DNA from: Humidesulfovibrio sp.
Lineage (GTDB): Bacteria > Desulfobacterota > Desulfovibrionia > Desulfovibrionales > Desulfovibrionaceae
NCBI RefSeq assembly: GCF_031082295.1
Contig: NZ_JAVHLD010000003.1
Span: 62,001 to 126,000, forward strand
DNA length: 64,000 bases
Reading direction: 5' to 3'
In this document: positions 33,891-41,721 of the stretch, in pieces
Numbering within the stretch: the stretch's first letter is position 1
How the letters are laid out: each line of letters opens with the position of its first letter
The notes under the pieces: model-generated
What the model was told of the DNA's origin: nothing
What the model saw: only the letters and a program-made list of their open reading frames with translations
Databases searched by the model: none
Program-made: the position numbers and the translations under genes

Positions 33891-35270
33891 TCAAGAGGCT
33901 CTCCACAGACTGGCGTCCACGCCGATCATGTCGAAAACACCGCCGCAGACCGTGAGGTCAAGGCCCAGGGCCGCCATCTCGTCCCTGCGCGCGCTCGCGA
34001 CACGCTCCAGGTCGCGGATGCTGCGGGTGAAGATGCGCTCCCAGTACAGGTCGTGCAGGGGGTTGCGGCGCGGGTCGAAGCCTGGGCCGCGTCTTGGGCG
34101 GGTGAAGCGCACATAGTCGCTCGAATCCGCGTCGATGATCTGTATGCCCCGGGGCCCGACCCTGATGGCCCAATCAAGAAAGAGCGACGCCTCATGGATG
34201 TTCACGGGCGTGGCCAGATACTTCAGGGTCAGCTTCTCCGGCGCGATGGCCGCCACGCGCCGAGAGAAGGCGTGGGCACGTTCGACGTTCAGCCCGGTCA
34301 GCACCTTATACGTCTGCGGGGTGTGCCCGTAAAGGCTGACCACCATGGAATCAAACGCGCAAACGGCCCTGTCGGCCAGCTTCCCAGGCACGTTCCCGTT
34401 GGTGACGAGCGCAAGCGCCGTCTGTGGAGAAGCTTCCCGCAAGGCGGCGCACAGTTCGAAGATGCGCTCCTGAACCAGCAACTCGCCCCCCTGGAGATAA
34501 ATGCTGGCGGGCCGCAGCCGCTTCACCAGGGCGATGATCTCCGGATACAGGGAATAGTCCGGCTGTTTGAACTCCGCCGTGTACTCGGGCGCGTGCACGC
34601 AGCACATGGCGCAACGCGAATTGCAGAACAGCGACAGCTCGATGTTCAGCGTCCTGATGCAAACGGCCTCTCCGGCCACCGCCGGGCGGAATATGGAATT
34701 GAAGCTCCAGGGCTCGCACTGGCAGGTACGTATGTCGAAGTCCTGCAGACGTTGCATGAGGTCCGCATCGCCCAGGTGGCCGATGCGCTTGGCTGGATCG
34801 CTCCAGGTAAGGCAGCCGGGAAACACCTCCCCGGCGTGATTGATGAACATGTCCTCGAAATGGCAAGGGCGCACGCGCTTGCCCGTGGCGCCCCTCATGG
34901 TCTCCAGTGAGGTTTCCGGCTCGTGGTCAAACAGCGTCAGCACCGGACGTCGGCCCAGGTCAAGCGTGTCTTCCAGACGGTTCAACACAGCCGCGTAGTG
35001 CCTGGGGGAAACCGCCAGCACAACGGCGTCACAGTCGACCTCCTGGCCCTTGAACAGGGTGTCGGAGTTCACATAGCCCGTGACCATCGCGCCCAGGGCC
35101 AGACGGACCGCGGCACCCGTGCCTTGGTTGACGCCGTAGAGCAGCACACGCCTAGCGTCCAGGGACTCCAGTTCGCCACGCAAGCTCGCCGCCTGTGGCA
35201 CGCCCAGCACACCGGTTTCCACGACCTGCCGGTACAGCGCATGTTCCCAATCCAGGTGTTTGAGATTCAT
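33891..35270 (-). CDS. radical SAM protein with SPASM-like segment N-terminal to the core
   Basis: 459 residues. Residues ~40-110 look like a Rossmann module (VLLYGVNQGTGAAVRLALG, then AVVLAVSPRHYAAVL). Next comes a cysteine-bearing stretch (Cys 136 in PCHFEDMFINHAGEVFPGC, Cys 153, Cys 183, Cys 185) that resembles a SPASM auxiliary-cluster strand. Only then comes the radical-SAM motif CNSRCAMC (Cys 216, 220, 223), with LQGGELLVQERI as the GGEP-equivalent. In ordinary SPASM proteins the auxiliary domain follows the core; here the order appears reversed. The start overlaps the previous gene's stop (ATGA). Function unknown. Confidence 0.8.
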   Translation of the reverse strand: MNLKHLDWEHALYRQVVETGVLGVPQAASLRGELESLDARRVLLYGVNQGTGAAVRLALGAMVTGYVNSDTLFKGQEVDCDAVVLAVSPRHYAAVLNRLEDTLDLGRRPVLTLFDHEPETSLETMRGATGKRVRPCHFEDMFINHAGEVFPGCLTWSDPAKRIGHLGDADLMQRLQDFDIRTCQCEPWSFNSIFRPAVAGEAVCIRTLNIELSLFCNSRCAMCCVHAPEYTAEFKQPDYSLYPEIIALVKRLRPASIYLQGGELLVQERIFELCAALREASPQTALALVTNGNVPGKLADRAVCAFDSMVVSLYGHTPQTYKVLTGLNVERAHAFSRRVAAIAPEKLTLKYLATPVNIHEASLFLDWAIRVGPRGIQIIDADSSDYVRFTRPRRGPGFDPRRNPLHDLYWERIFTRSIRDLERVASARRDEMAALGLDLTVCGGVFDMIGVDASLWRAS

Positions 35271-37081
35271 GCGCCCTCCTCCGCAGGCGAGGCAAAGCCC
35301 AACCGCGCCAGAACGGCCAGCACCGCGGCATACAGTTCGTCCACGTCAAGTTCATAGTGCCGCACGTGCATCTCCACCGACCAGTCCTCGGCCACGGCGG
35401 ACACCGACAGGTTCAATGCTGGGTTCTCACGCGGGAGCGAGGCCACATTCCCAGGCCCCGCAGGCAGCAGGTAGGCGTCCATGATGTCGCTCCCGCCATG
35501 GAACACGCCCGGCACGTTGGCAATGCCGAGGAACGTCGCTCCGCTGCCCAGGGGCGAAATGTGCAGGGTCACATGCGCGGCCAGGTGGATCGTGTCCGAG
35601 ACACCAAGCCCCAGGGCGTCTAGCCAGGGCAAAGCCGGAGGCAAGGCGGACGTGATCTCCCTCATGCGCTCCCGCTCGTTCTCAAGGCCGTCGAACACCA
35701 CCACCAGATCCGGATACTCCCGGTGCAGCCGCGTCAGCAGGTCGACGAACCCGGCGTTCTGCGAGGTCCAGGCGCGGGTGGAGCGCAGGGTGATCCACAG
35801 GCTCAGCCGGGCCTGGGCGCAGGCCTGGGCCAGTTCCCGGGCACGCTGGCTGGCGCGGCTGGCCGCCAGCGCGAGGACGCGACGGGCCAAGGCCTCCTGA
35901 AAATCCCCACCGTAGTGGAGCATAACTGGCAGCAGGTTTTCCTCAAGGGGCAGCCGGAAAGCCTGGTCGGTGAGGCGCGCCTCGTCCAGTCCGGTCAGGC
36001 GGCGCAGGGGCGGCAGCTCGGGGAACAACGCGGCCATGTCCAACAGGTCGCTCAGGGTCACCAGGGCGCCCTGAAAAACTTCGCCAACGCCAGCGGCCAG
36101 CACGGCCTGGATGCCGGCCAGCTCGTTGCGGATCTGGTGCCCCAGGTTTTTGTAGTTGCCCAGAAGGGCCAGAGGCTTCTTGCCGGGAGCCTGCGGAGCC
36201 GAATAGCGTTCCACCTCTCCCCAGGAGCGCAGGCAGAGGAGCTTGAAGCGCTCGATGAGCCTGGCGAGCTGCGCGGACTCGAAAAACATGTAGCGCATGG
36301 ATTCTTCAAGCGGGCGTGCATTCAGGAACGCCTCGCGCGCGGGCAGATACAGGCCCACCAGGATCGGCAGGGTCTTGAAGAGGTAAAATTCCTCGTGCTC
36401 GGGGCAAACGAAACGGTGCGCGGTGACGAAGTGCAACTCTGGCTGGCGCAACAGAAAAGCCTGGTCCGACACCAGCGCGCGCCCGCAACAGGGGCAGGCA
36501 CACAGGGCCGTGCGGTGCTCCAGCAGTTGGGCCTCAAAGCCAGAAAACACCTCCGCGAACTCCGGCGAAAGGGCCTGCACCTCGGCATTCCGGGCCAGCT
36601 CGCGCACCGGCTCAGGCCAGCCCTGCGCAAAGCTAAGCCGCAGGGCCTCCAGATCCAGTCCCAGCTCCGACATGAAGGCCAAGTCCGCCTCGCCCGGCTC
36701 CGCCAGGTCCGCGAAGCGCAAGGCGCGACGGGCTCCCAGGATGCAGGCGTCGGAGGCCGTGTCCAGCACGTTGATCACACGCGGGGGCGGGGTGCGTTGG
36801 TGGGCCTGGTACAGCAGGTCGGTGGCGGCGGCGTCCACGCCCCAGCACAGGATGACGTCCACGCTGTCCAAAAACTCGTGCACGTCTCCCAGGTACGGCA
36901 GACCCTGCCGGTTCACGTCCGGATCAGGGTGGTGCAGCCCCGCCACGTCGAATCCCGCCAGCAACTCGCCGATATTTCCAGCGAAACGGCCGTAGTCCGC
37001 TGGATACACACCCACCCTGCGCCCCTTCAGATCGGCGGCCAGGGCGTCCAGGCGAAGGCGGATGGCTTTTAGTATCTCCAT
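35267..37081 (-). CDS. large protein of unknown function, possible GT-B-like fold
   Basis: 604 residues; family not recognised. The N-terminal ~110 residues look Rossmann-like (RRVGVYPADYGRFAGNIGEL, VDVILCWGVDAAA, VINVLDTAS). A central CACPCCG followed about 30 residues later by FVCPEHEEF may bind a metal. The C-terminal ~200 residues (SLWITLRSTRAW, YPDLVVVFDGLEN, HISPLGSGATFLGIANVPGVFHG) resemble the nucleotide-sugar side of GT-B glycosyltransferases such as GT9. ATG 37081 is five bases after the methyltransferase stop; the frame upstream to 37525 is shadow. The operon position suggests a glycan-assembly enzyme (inference). Confidence 0.65.
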   Translation of the reverse strand: MEILKAIRLRLDALAADLKGRRVGVYPADYGRFAGNIGELLAGFDVAGLHHPDPDVNRQGLPYLGDVHEFLDSVDVILCWGVDAAATDLLYQAHQRTPPPRVINVLDTASDACILGARRALRFADLAEPGEADLAFMSELGLDLEALRLSFAQGWPEPVRELARNAEVQALSPEFAEVFSGFEAQLLEHRTALCACPCCGRALVSDQAFLLRQPELHFVTAHRFVCPEHEEFYLFKTLPILVGLYLPAREAFLNARPLEESMRYMFFESAQLARLIERFKLLCLRSWGEVERYSAPQAPGKKPLALLGNYKNLGHQIRNELAGIQAVLAAGVGEVFQGALVTLSDLLDMAALFPELPPLRRLTGLDEARLTDQAFRLPLEENLLPVMLHYGGDFQEALARRVLALAASRASQRARELAQACAQARLSLWITLRSTRAWTSQNAGFVDLLTRLHREYPDLVVVFDGLENERERMREITSALPPALPWLDALGLGVSDTIHLAAHVTLHISPLGSGATFLGIANVPGVFHGGSDIMDAYLLPAGPGNVASLPRENPALNLSVSAVAEDWSVEMHVRHYELDVDELYAAVLAVLARLGFASPAEEGA

Positions 37082-37086
37082 GCGCG

Positions 37087-38049
37087 CTACCGGGGTCTCC
37101 AGACCACGGCGGAGTAGCCCTCGATGTACAGGCTGCCCACGTTGGTCCGCTGGGCCTTCAGAATCTCCACCTGGCCCAGAGCCTCGCGCCGCCTGAGCTC
37201 CAGCAGGAAACCGCTCAGGTAGCCGCGCTTCTCGAAATAGCGCAGGCTCAAGTAATCCAGCAGCCGCTCCGGGTCGAGGAGCTCGCCGACGGGCTCTATG
37301 TGCACACACACCGAGGGCCGGTTGTCCTGCAGATAGTCGAGGAAGGGCCGGAAGCCCTCCCCAACCTGCTCCAGCGAAGCCACTGTGTACACCGCCGCGC
37401 CCGGCTCCAGGCGCATGGCTGTGTCCGGCTCGAAGATATTGAAGCGCCTGGCCTCCACCTGGCCCAGCAGCCCGCTCTCCCCGATGGCCGCAACCAGCCT
37501 GTTGGAGGAGCCCGCCCAGTCGCAACCGTAGAGCCTGGCCACTGGGTTCACCCGGCGCACGCGCTCCAGGTTGTGGCCGGTGCCGCAGCCGAACTCATAG
37601 ACCGCTGGCGCTTCTGCCAGCCAGGCGTCGAACAGCCAGTCCTCCAGGGCGGCCAGCATGTTGCGCTCGCAGTCCGGGCTGGCCGGGGCCACCAGTTCGC
37701 CGTTCAGGCGCAGGGCGTCGTACTTGCCGAAGTAGCCTGGCACCAGCGACTGCGCGCAGGGCGTTGCCAGAAAGCGGTCCAGGTTCTCCTGCCAGCCGTT
37801 CTCCCAATCGCCCAGGCGGCGCTCTCCGGCCTTGGACAGCTGGGCTTCCAACAGCGTGGCCGCGATCTTGCGCAGCCAGCCGTCGCGCTCGGCCAGGGGC
37901 ATGCGTCGGCAGCGGATGCCGTAGGCGGCCACGCGCTCGGCCACATGGGCCGGGATCGTTTCGCCGAAGGCCTGGGCGAATTCCGCCGGGCCGCAGTCGA
38001 ACACGCCGGTCACTTCTTTGTCCCCTGTCATTTCTTTGCCGCCACTCAT
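37087..38049 (-). CDS. class I SAM-dependent methyltransferase
   Basis: About 320 residues. A helical N-terminal region (~20-130) precedes the Rossmann core with VYEFGCGTGHNLERV (~154-168), LYGCDWAGSSNRLV and VYTVASLEQVGEGF. ATG 38049 overlaps the stop of the epimerase gene (ATGA), supporting it over the longer frame to 38085. Probably a sugar- or glycan-specific methylase of the island; the downstream gene begins 5 bases after its stop. Confidence 0.8.
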   Translation of the reverse strand: MSGGKEMTGDKEVTGVFDCGPAEFAQAFGETIPAHVAERVAAYGIRCRRMPLAERDGWLRKIAATLLEAQLSKAGERRLGDWENGWQENLDRFLATPCAQSLVPGYFGKYDALRLNGELVAPASPDCERNMLAALEDWLFDAWLAEAPAVYEFGCGTGHNLERVRRVNPVARLYGCDWAGSSNRLVAAIGESGLLGQVEARRFNIFEPDTAMRLEPGAAVYTVASLEQVGEGFRPFLDYLQDNRPSVCVHIEPVGELLDPERLLDYLSLRYFEKRGYLSGFLLELRRREALGQVEILKAQRTNVGSLYIEGYSAVVWRPR

Positions 38050-38972
38050 GCTCCGCGCACCTTCGGGTAATTCGACAAAAACCACTCCACGGTCTGCTCC
38101 AGTCCCTGGCGCAGGGGGGTAAACTCAAAATCCGGCAGGTAGCGCTTGAGCTTGGCCGTGTCCGAGGGCTTGCGCAGCTGGCCGTCGGGCTTGGTGGTGT
38201 CAAAAATCAGGCGACCCTTGAACTCCATCACGTCCGCGAGGGTTTCAGCCAGCTCCATGATGCTGACCTCGATGCCGCTAGACAGGATGATGGGCTGGTC
38301 CTCGTTGTAGTTGTCGAGCAGCCACAGCGTGAGCCGGGCCACGTCGTCGGAGAGGATGAACTCCCGCAGGGGCTTGCCGCTGCCCCAGAGCACCAGGTCC
38401 TCGCCACGCTGCTTGGCCAGGTGGCAGCGGTGGATGAGAGAGGGGATGACATGGCCGTCGGTGAGGCTGAAGTTGTCGTTGGGGCCGTAAATGTTGGTGG
38501 GAATGGCCACGATGTAGTTGCAGTTCCACTCGTTGCGGTAGGCGGCGCTTTGCACCTCAAGCATGCGCTTGGCGTAGGCGTAGCCGAAGTTGCTGGGGTG
38601 CGGCGGGCCGTTGTGCAGATGGGCCTCGTTCAGCGGATACTGGCAACGGTCTGGGAACACGCAGGTGGACATGAAGGAGATGAGTTTCTCCACACCGGCT
38701 AGGCGCGCGGCCTCCAGCACGTTCAAATTCATCATGATGTTGTTGCGGAAGTATTCGCCCGAATGGATCATGTTTCCGCCCAGGCCGCCCACCACCGCTG
38801 CCAGGTGAATGACGCGCCGGGGCTTGAGCAGGGAGAACATGGTGCTGGTGGACCCAAACTCCGTCAGGTCCGCGTGCTCGCGGGTGACAAACTCCGTGTC
38901 CGAGAGGTTCCGCTGCCGCAGGGCATGTCCCACCAGACCGGCGGCGCCGGTGACGAGCAGGTCTGTCTTCAT
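38046..38972 (-). CDS. NAD(P)-dependent sugar epimerase, GDP-L-fucose synthase family
   Basis: 308 residues. SDR-extended fold with GAAGLVGHAL near the N-terminus, FMSTCVFPD (catalytic Ser plus the Cys typical of GDP-fucose synthase), and the YAYAK active-site Tyr/Lys. HLHNGPPHPSN and TNIYGPNDNFSL also match that family. It would perform a C3,C5-epimerisation/C4-reduction of a 4-keto-sugar nucleotide. No GDP-mannose 4,6-dehydratase is in the window, so the substrate may be another 4-keto-deoxy sugar made with the dehydratase-like enzyme at 38969. The start overlaps that gene (ATGA). Confidence 0.88.
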   Translation of the reverse strand: MKTDLLVTGAAGLVGHALRQRNLSDTEFVTREHADLTEFGSTSTMFSLLKPRRVIHLAAVVGGLGGNMIHSGEYFRNNIMMNLNVLEAARLAGVEKLISFMSTCVFPDRCQYPLNEAHLHNGPPHPSNFGYAYAKRMLEVQSAAYRNEWNCNYIVAIPTNIYGPNDNFSLTDGHVIPSLIHRCHLAKQRGEDLVLWGSGKPLREFILSDDVARLTLWLLDNYNEDQPIILSSGIEVSIMELAETLADVMEFKGRLIFDTTKPDGQLRKPSDTAKLKRYLPDFEFTPLRQGLEQTVEWFLSNYPKVRGA

Positions 38973-40018
38973 GCGTCTCCCTTCTCCGCAGCCGTGAGCA
39001 TGCGAAGCCATTCGATGGTGCGCTCAAGCCCCGCAGCGAGCGGGACGAAATCCGTCTTGCCGAAATCCTGGCGCAGCCGCGCAAGGCTTAAGCTGACCTC
39101 GCCGGGGGAGCCCGTGAGCGTGGCCTCGGTCTGCGGGAAGATGACGGGCGCGCCGGTGAGCTGCCCGATGCTTCTCGCCAGGTCAGCAATGGTGGTGCGC
39201 GAAATGCCGCCCACATTGTACACCACCTGCTCCCCGTCCAGCAGGATGCGCCAGAGGATTTCGATGGTGTCCGCGACGTAGCAGTAAGTCCGCAGGGCGT
39301 GGCCGTGGTCGGCCAGGGTCACGGAGCCGGAAAGTCCGCGCAGGATGAAGGTGTTGAGCACCCGGGCGTCGTCCAGGCGCACCCCCGGCCCGTAGGCCAG
39401 GGCCACGCGGGCTGCGCGGGCGCGCTTGCCCGAGGCCGAGGCGGCGTGGCAGATGACCTCGCCCGCGCGCTTGGCGTCGATGTAGCTGGCCCGGGGATGG
39501 TCCGTGTTGGTGGTGCCGATCTGGGTCTCCACGTGCTCTCCGGGCGGCAGGCCGGAGTAGACCTCCGAGGTGCTGAGATAGAGGAACCCCCCGCCGGGCG
39601 CCAGGCGAGAGAGCAGGTCCAGGCTGGCACACACGTTGAGCGCCATGGTGCCCAAGGGGTCGGCCAAAAATTTTCCAGGCTGGCCGTAGCCCGCGGCGTG
39701 GACGACATGGTCGGCCGCAGGCAGTATGCGGCGGAAGTCTGCGTCCCCCAGGTCGCCAGAGAGAATGCGCGCGCCCTTGCGTTCTGCCAGGAGCGCGAAA
39801 TATCCCGTCGGTCGGCTACGCGTAACAACCGTCACTTCCGCCGGGCGCGTCGCCGGGTCTTCTGGCAGGCTGGCCAAAAGCCACTGGCCGATGAGCCCGC
39901 TGGCCCCGGTCAAGAGCACCCTCTTGCCCGCCAGGCGCGCAAGCCCCACCCGAACGCCCACGGGCAGGGCGCCGTCCAGGATGCACCGGGCCAGCCGCTC
40001 CGACGTGTCACTGCGCAT
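38969..40018 (-). CDS. NAD-dependent epimerase/dehydratase family protein
   Basis: 349 residues. Extended SDR with VLLTGASGLIGQWL (~33-46), the active site STSEVYSG (Ser/Thr) and YIDAKRAGE (Tyr/Lys), and NVGGISRTTI in the C-terminal substrate domain. It most resembles UDP-glucuronate decarboxylase or dTDP-glucose 4,6-dehydratase relatives. It overlaps the transketolase gene upstream by 11 bases and the GDP-fucose-synthase-like gene downstream by 4. The pair plausibly makes a deoxy- or keto-sugar nucleotide for the glycan. Confidence 0.85.
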   Translation of the reverse strand: MRSDTSERLARCILDGALPVGVRVGLARLAGKRVLLTGASGLIGQWLLASLPEDPATRPAEVTVVTRSRPTGYFALLAERKGARILSGDLGDADFRRILPAADHVVHAAGYGQPGKFLADPLGTMALNVCASLDLLSRLAPGGGFLYLSTSEVYSGLPPGEHVETQIGTTNTDHPRASYIDAKRAGEVICHAASASGKRARAARVALAYGPGVRLDDARVLNTFILRGLSGSVTLADHGHALRTYCYVADTIEILWRILLDGEQVVYNVGGISRTTIADLARSIGQLTGAPVIFPQTEATLTGSPGEVSLSLARLRQDFGKTDFVPLAAGLERTIEWLRMLTAAEKGDA

Positions 40019-40898
40019 GGATGAGCCTCACGAGACGCTGCCTGATGCCGTCGGCGTCAAGACCCAGGATCGCGTCATGCTCCCGGGCCTTGCCGTAATT
40101 GCGCGAAAAATCCGTATCCTGCCCGGCGAAGTCAACCAGCACGGGCCTGGGGTACAGAGCCTTCAGGATGTCCGGCGCCAGGGCCCCGCCGAAGTAGGGC
40201 TCGCAGAGCAGCACCTTGCCCGAGGGGCAGTTGGCCGCCAGGGTCGCGGCGTCGAAGGGCACCACCGTGGTGGCATAGAGCAGGGTCACGTCCTGGCCCT
40301 CGCAGGCGGCCAGGGCGGGTTCGAGCATGGGGCCAAGGGCCAGAACCGTGGCCTTGCCGCCGCGGCGCAGCACAAGCATCCGCCCGAACTCCACGGGCTG
40401 TGTGGCGCCATTGCCCGTCTCGCTCAGGCGAAAATAGGTGGGGTGGCCGTTGGCGTAGGCCTGACGGAACAGGCTGGCGAACTCCTCGCCGCAGCCCGGC
40501 AGCACGATCTCCATGCCGGGCAGGTTCTTGAGCGCGCCCACGTCGCCGGGGCAATGGTGCGTGCAGCCGAGCGCCGCGTAGTCGTGCGAGGCGCCCACGC
40601 TGACGAAGTTGCCGCCCAGGCCCTGGTAGCAGAAGTCGATCTTGAGCTGCTCGAAGGCGCGCTCCACGATGAACGGCGCGATGCTGTGCACCACCGGGAC
40701 GAGCCCTGCGGCTGACATGCCCGCGGCTACGCCCATGGTGGCCTGCTCCAGAATGCCAATGTTCAGCACCCGGCCCGGATGATCGGCGAAGCCCTGGCGG
40801 AAGCCCCAGACCCCGATGTCGCAGAGCAGCACGGCCAGGCGCTCGTCCTCGGCCAACAGTTCCAGCACGGTCCCGGCAAAGGCCTGGCGCATGTTCAT
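40008..40898 (-). CDS. transketolase-like protein, C-terminal half
   Basis: 296 residues. Equivalent to the pyrimidine-binding and C-terminal domains of transketolase: NIGILEQATMGVAAGMSAAG (with the glutamate that activates thiamine diphosphate) and VGASHDYAALGCTHHCPGDV. It pairs with the N-terminal half encoded just upstream (ATGA overlap). Split transketolases are found in many sugar clusters and can transfer two-carbon units to unusual aldose or keto-sugar acceptors. The frame to 41378 is antisense-type shadow; ATG 40898 is used because of coupling. Confidence 0.88.
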   Translation of the reverse strand: MNMRQAFAGTVLELLAEDERLAVLLCDIGVWGFRQGFADHPGRVLNIGILEQATMGVAAGMSAAGLVPVVHSIAPFIVERAFEQLKIDFCYQGLGGNFVSVGASHDYAALGCTHHCPGDVGALKNLPGMEIVLPGCGEEFASLFRQAYANGHPTYFRLSETGNGATQPVEFGRMLVLRRGGKATVLALGPMLEPALAACEGQDVTLLYATTVVPFDAATLAANCPSGKVLLCEPYFGGALAPDILKALYPRPVLVDFAGQDTDFSRNYGKAREHDAILGLDADGIRQRLVRLIHAQ

Positions 40899-41668
40899 GC
40901 CAACTCCTGAAGCATGGCGCAAAGCTCCTGTTCCTTGGGGGCGCGGTGGTGCCAGGCGGGGTTGTTCTCCATGTCGCTGCAGCCCCGGCCCTTGACGGTC
41001 TGGGCCAGCAGGGCCAGGGGCCAGTCGCCGGGCTCCTGGCTCAAGGCCTCGCGCAGGGCCTGGTGGTCGTGGCCGTCCACGCACTGCGCGTTGAAGCCAA
41101 AGGCCGCGAACTTGCCCGGCAGGTCGCCAAGATCCAGCGCCCGGTCCGTGGAATGGTTCACATCCACGATGACGCAAAGGTTGGTGAGCCTGTGGTGCGC
41201 GGCCAGCAGCAAGGCCTCCCATACCGAGCCCTCGTTGGCCTCGCCGTCGCCGATGAGCGCGAACACGCGCCCGGGCATCCCGCGCAGGCGCAGGCCCAGG
41301 GCCAGCCCAACGGCCATGGGCAGGCCGTGGCCCAGGGACCCGGCGGAACACTCCACCCCGGGCACCTTGAGGCGGCATGGATGCCCGCCCAGCATGGCCC
41401 CAAAGGAGCCGAAGCGCTCAAGCTCGGCCTCCGGAAAATAGCCCTGCCTTGCCAGCACGGCGTACAGCGCCAGGGAGGCGTGGCCCTTGCTCAAGACGAA
41501 GCGGTCGCGCTCCTCCCAGCCGGGGTTGGCGGGGTCGTGACGCAGCACCTGGCTGTAGAGCACCCACAGGATGTCCAGCACGGAGAAGGCGCTGGGCACA
41601 TGGCCCTCGCCAGCGTTTGCGGCTGCCCGAAGGATGGCGCGCTTCATATGGCGGATCACTTCAGGCAT
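40895..41668 (-). CDS. transketolase-like protein, N-terminal half
   Basis: 257 residues, the thiamine-diphosphate PP-binding domain: SKGHASLALYAVLA, GSLGHGLPMAVGLALG and the GDGEANEGSVWEA ... N motif that binds the Mg-diphosphate. It forms a two-subunit enzyme with the next gene. In an operon with epimerase, fucose-synthase-like and methyltransferase genes, formation of a branched or chain-extended sugar is more likely than the pentose phosphate pathway (inference). Confidence 0.9.
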   Translation of the reverse strand: MPEVIRHMKRAILRAAANAGEGHVPSAFSVLDILWVLYSQVLRHDPANPGWEERDRFVLSKGHASLALYAVLARQGYFPEAELERFGSFGAMLGGHPCRLKVPGVECSAGSLGHGLPMAVGLALGLRLRGMPGRVFALIGDGEANEGSVWEALLLAAHHRLTNLCVIVDVNHSTDRALDLGDLPGKFAAFGFNAQCVDGHDHQALREALSQEPGDWPLALLAQTVKGRGCSDMENNPAWHHRAPKEQELCAMLQELA

Positions 41669-41721
41669 GGCAAGTCCTTCCGCATGGGAGTGCGCTATTC
41701 AAGTGGGCTGGCGGCACGGGG

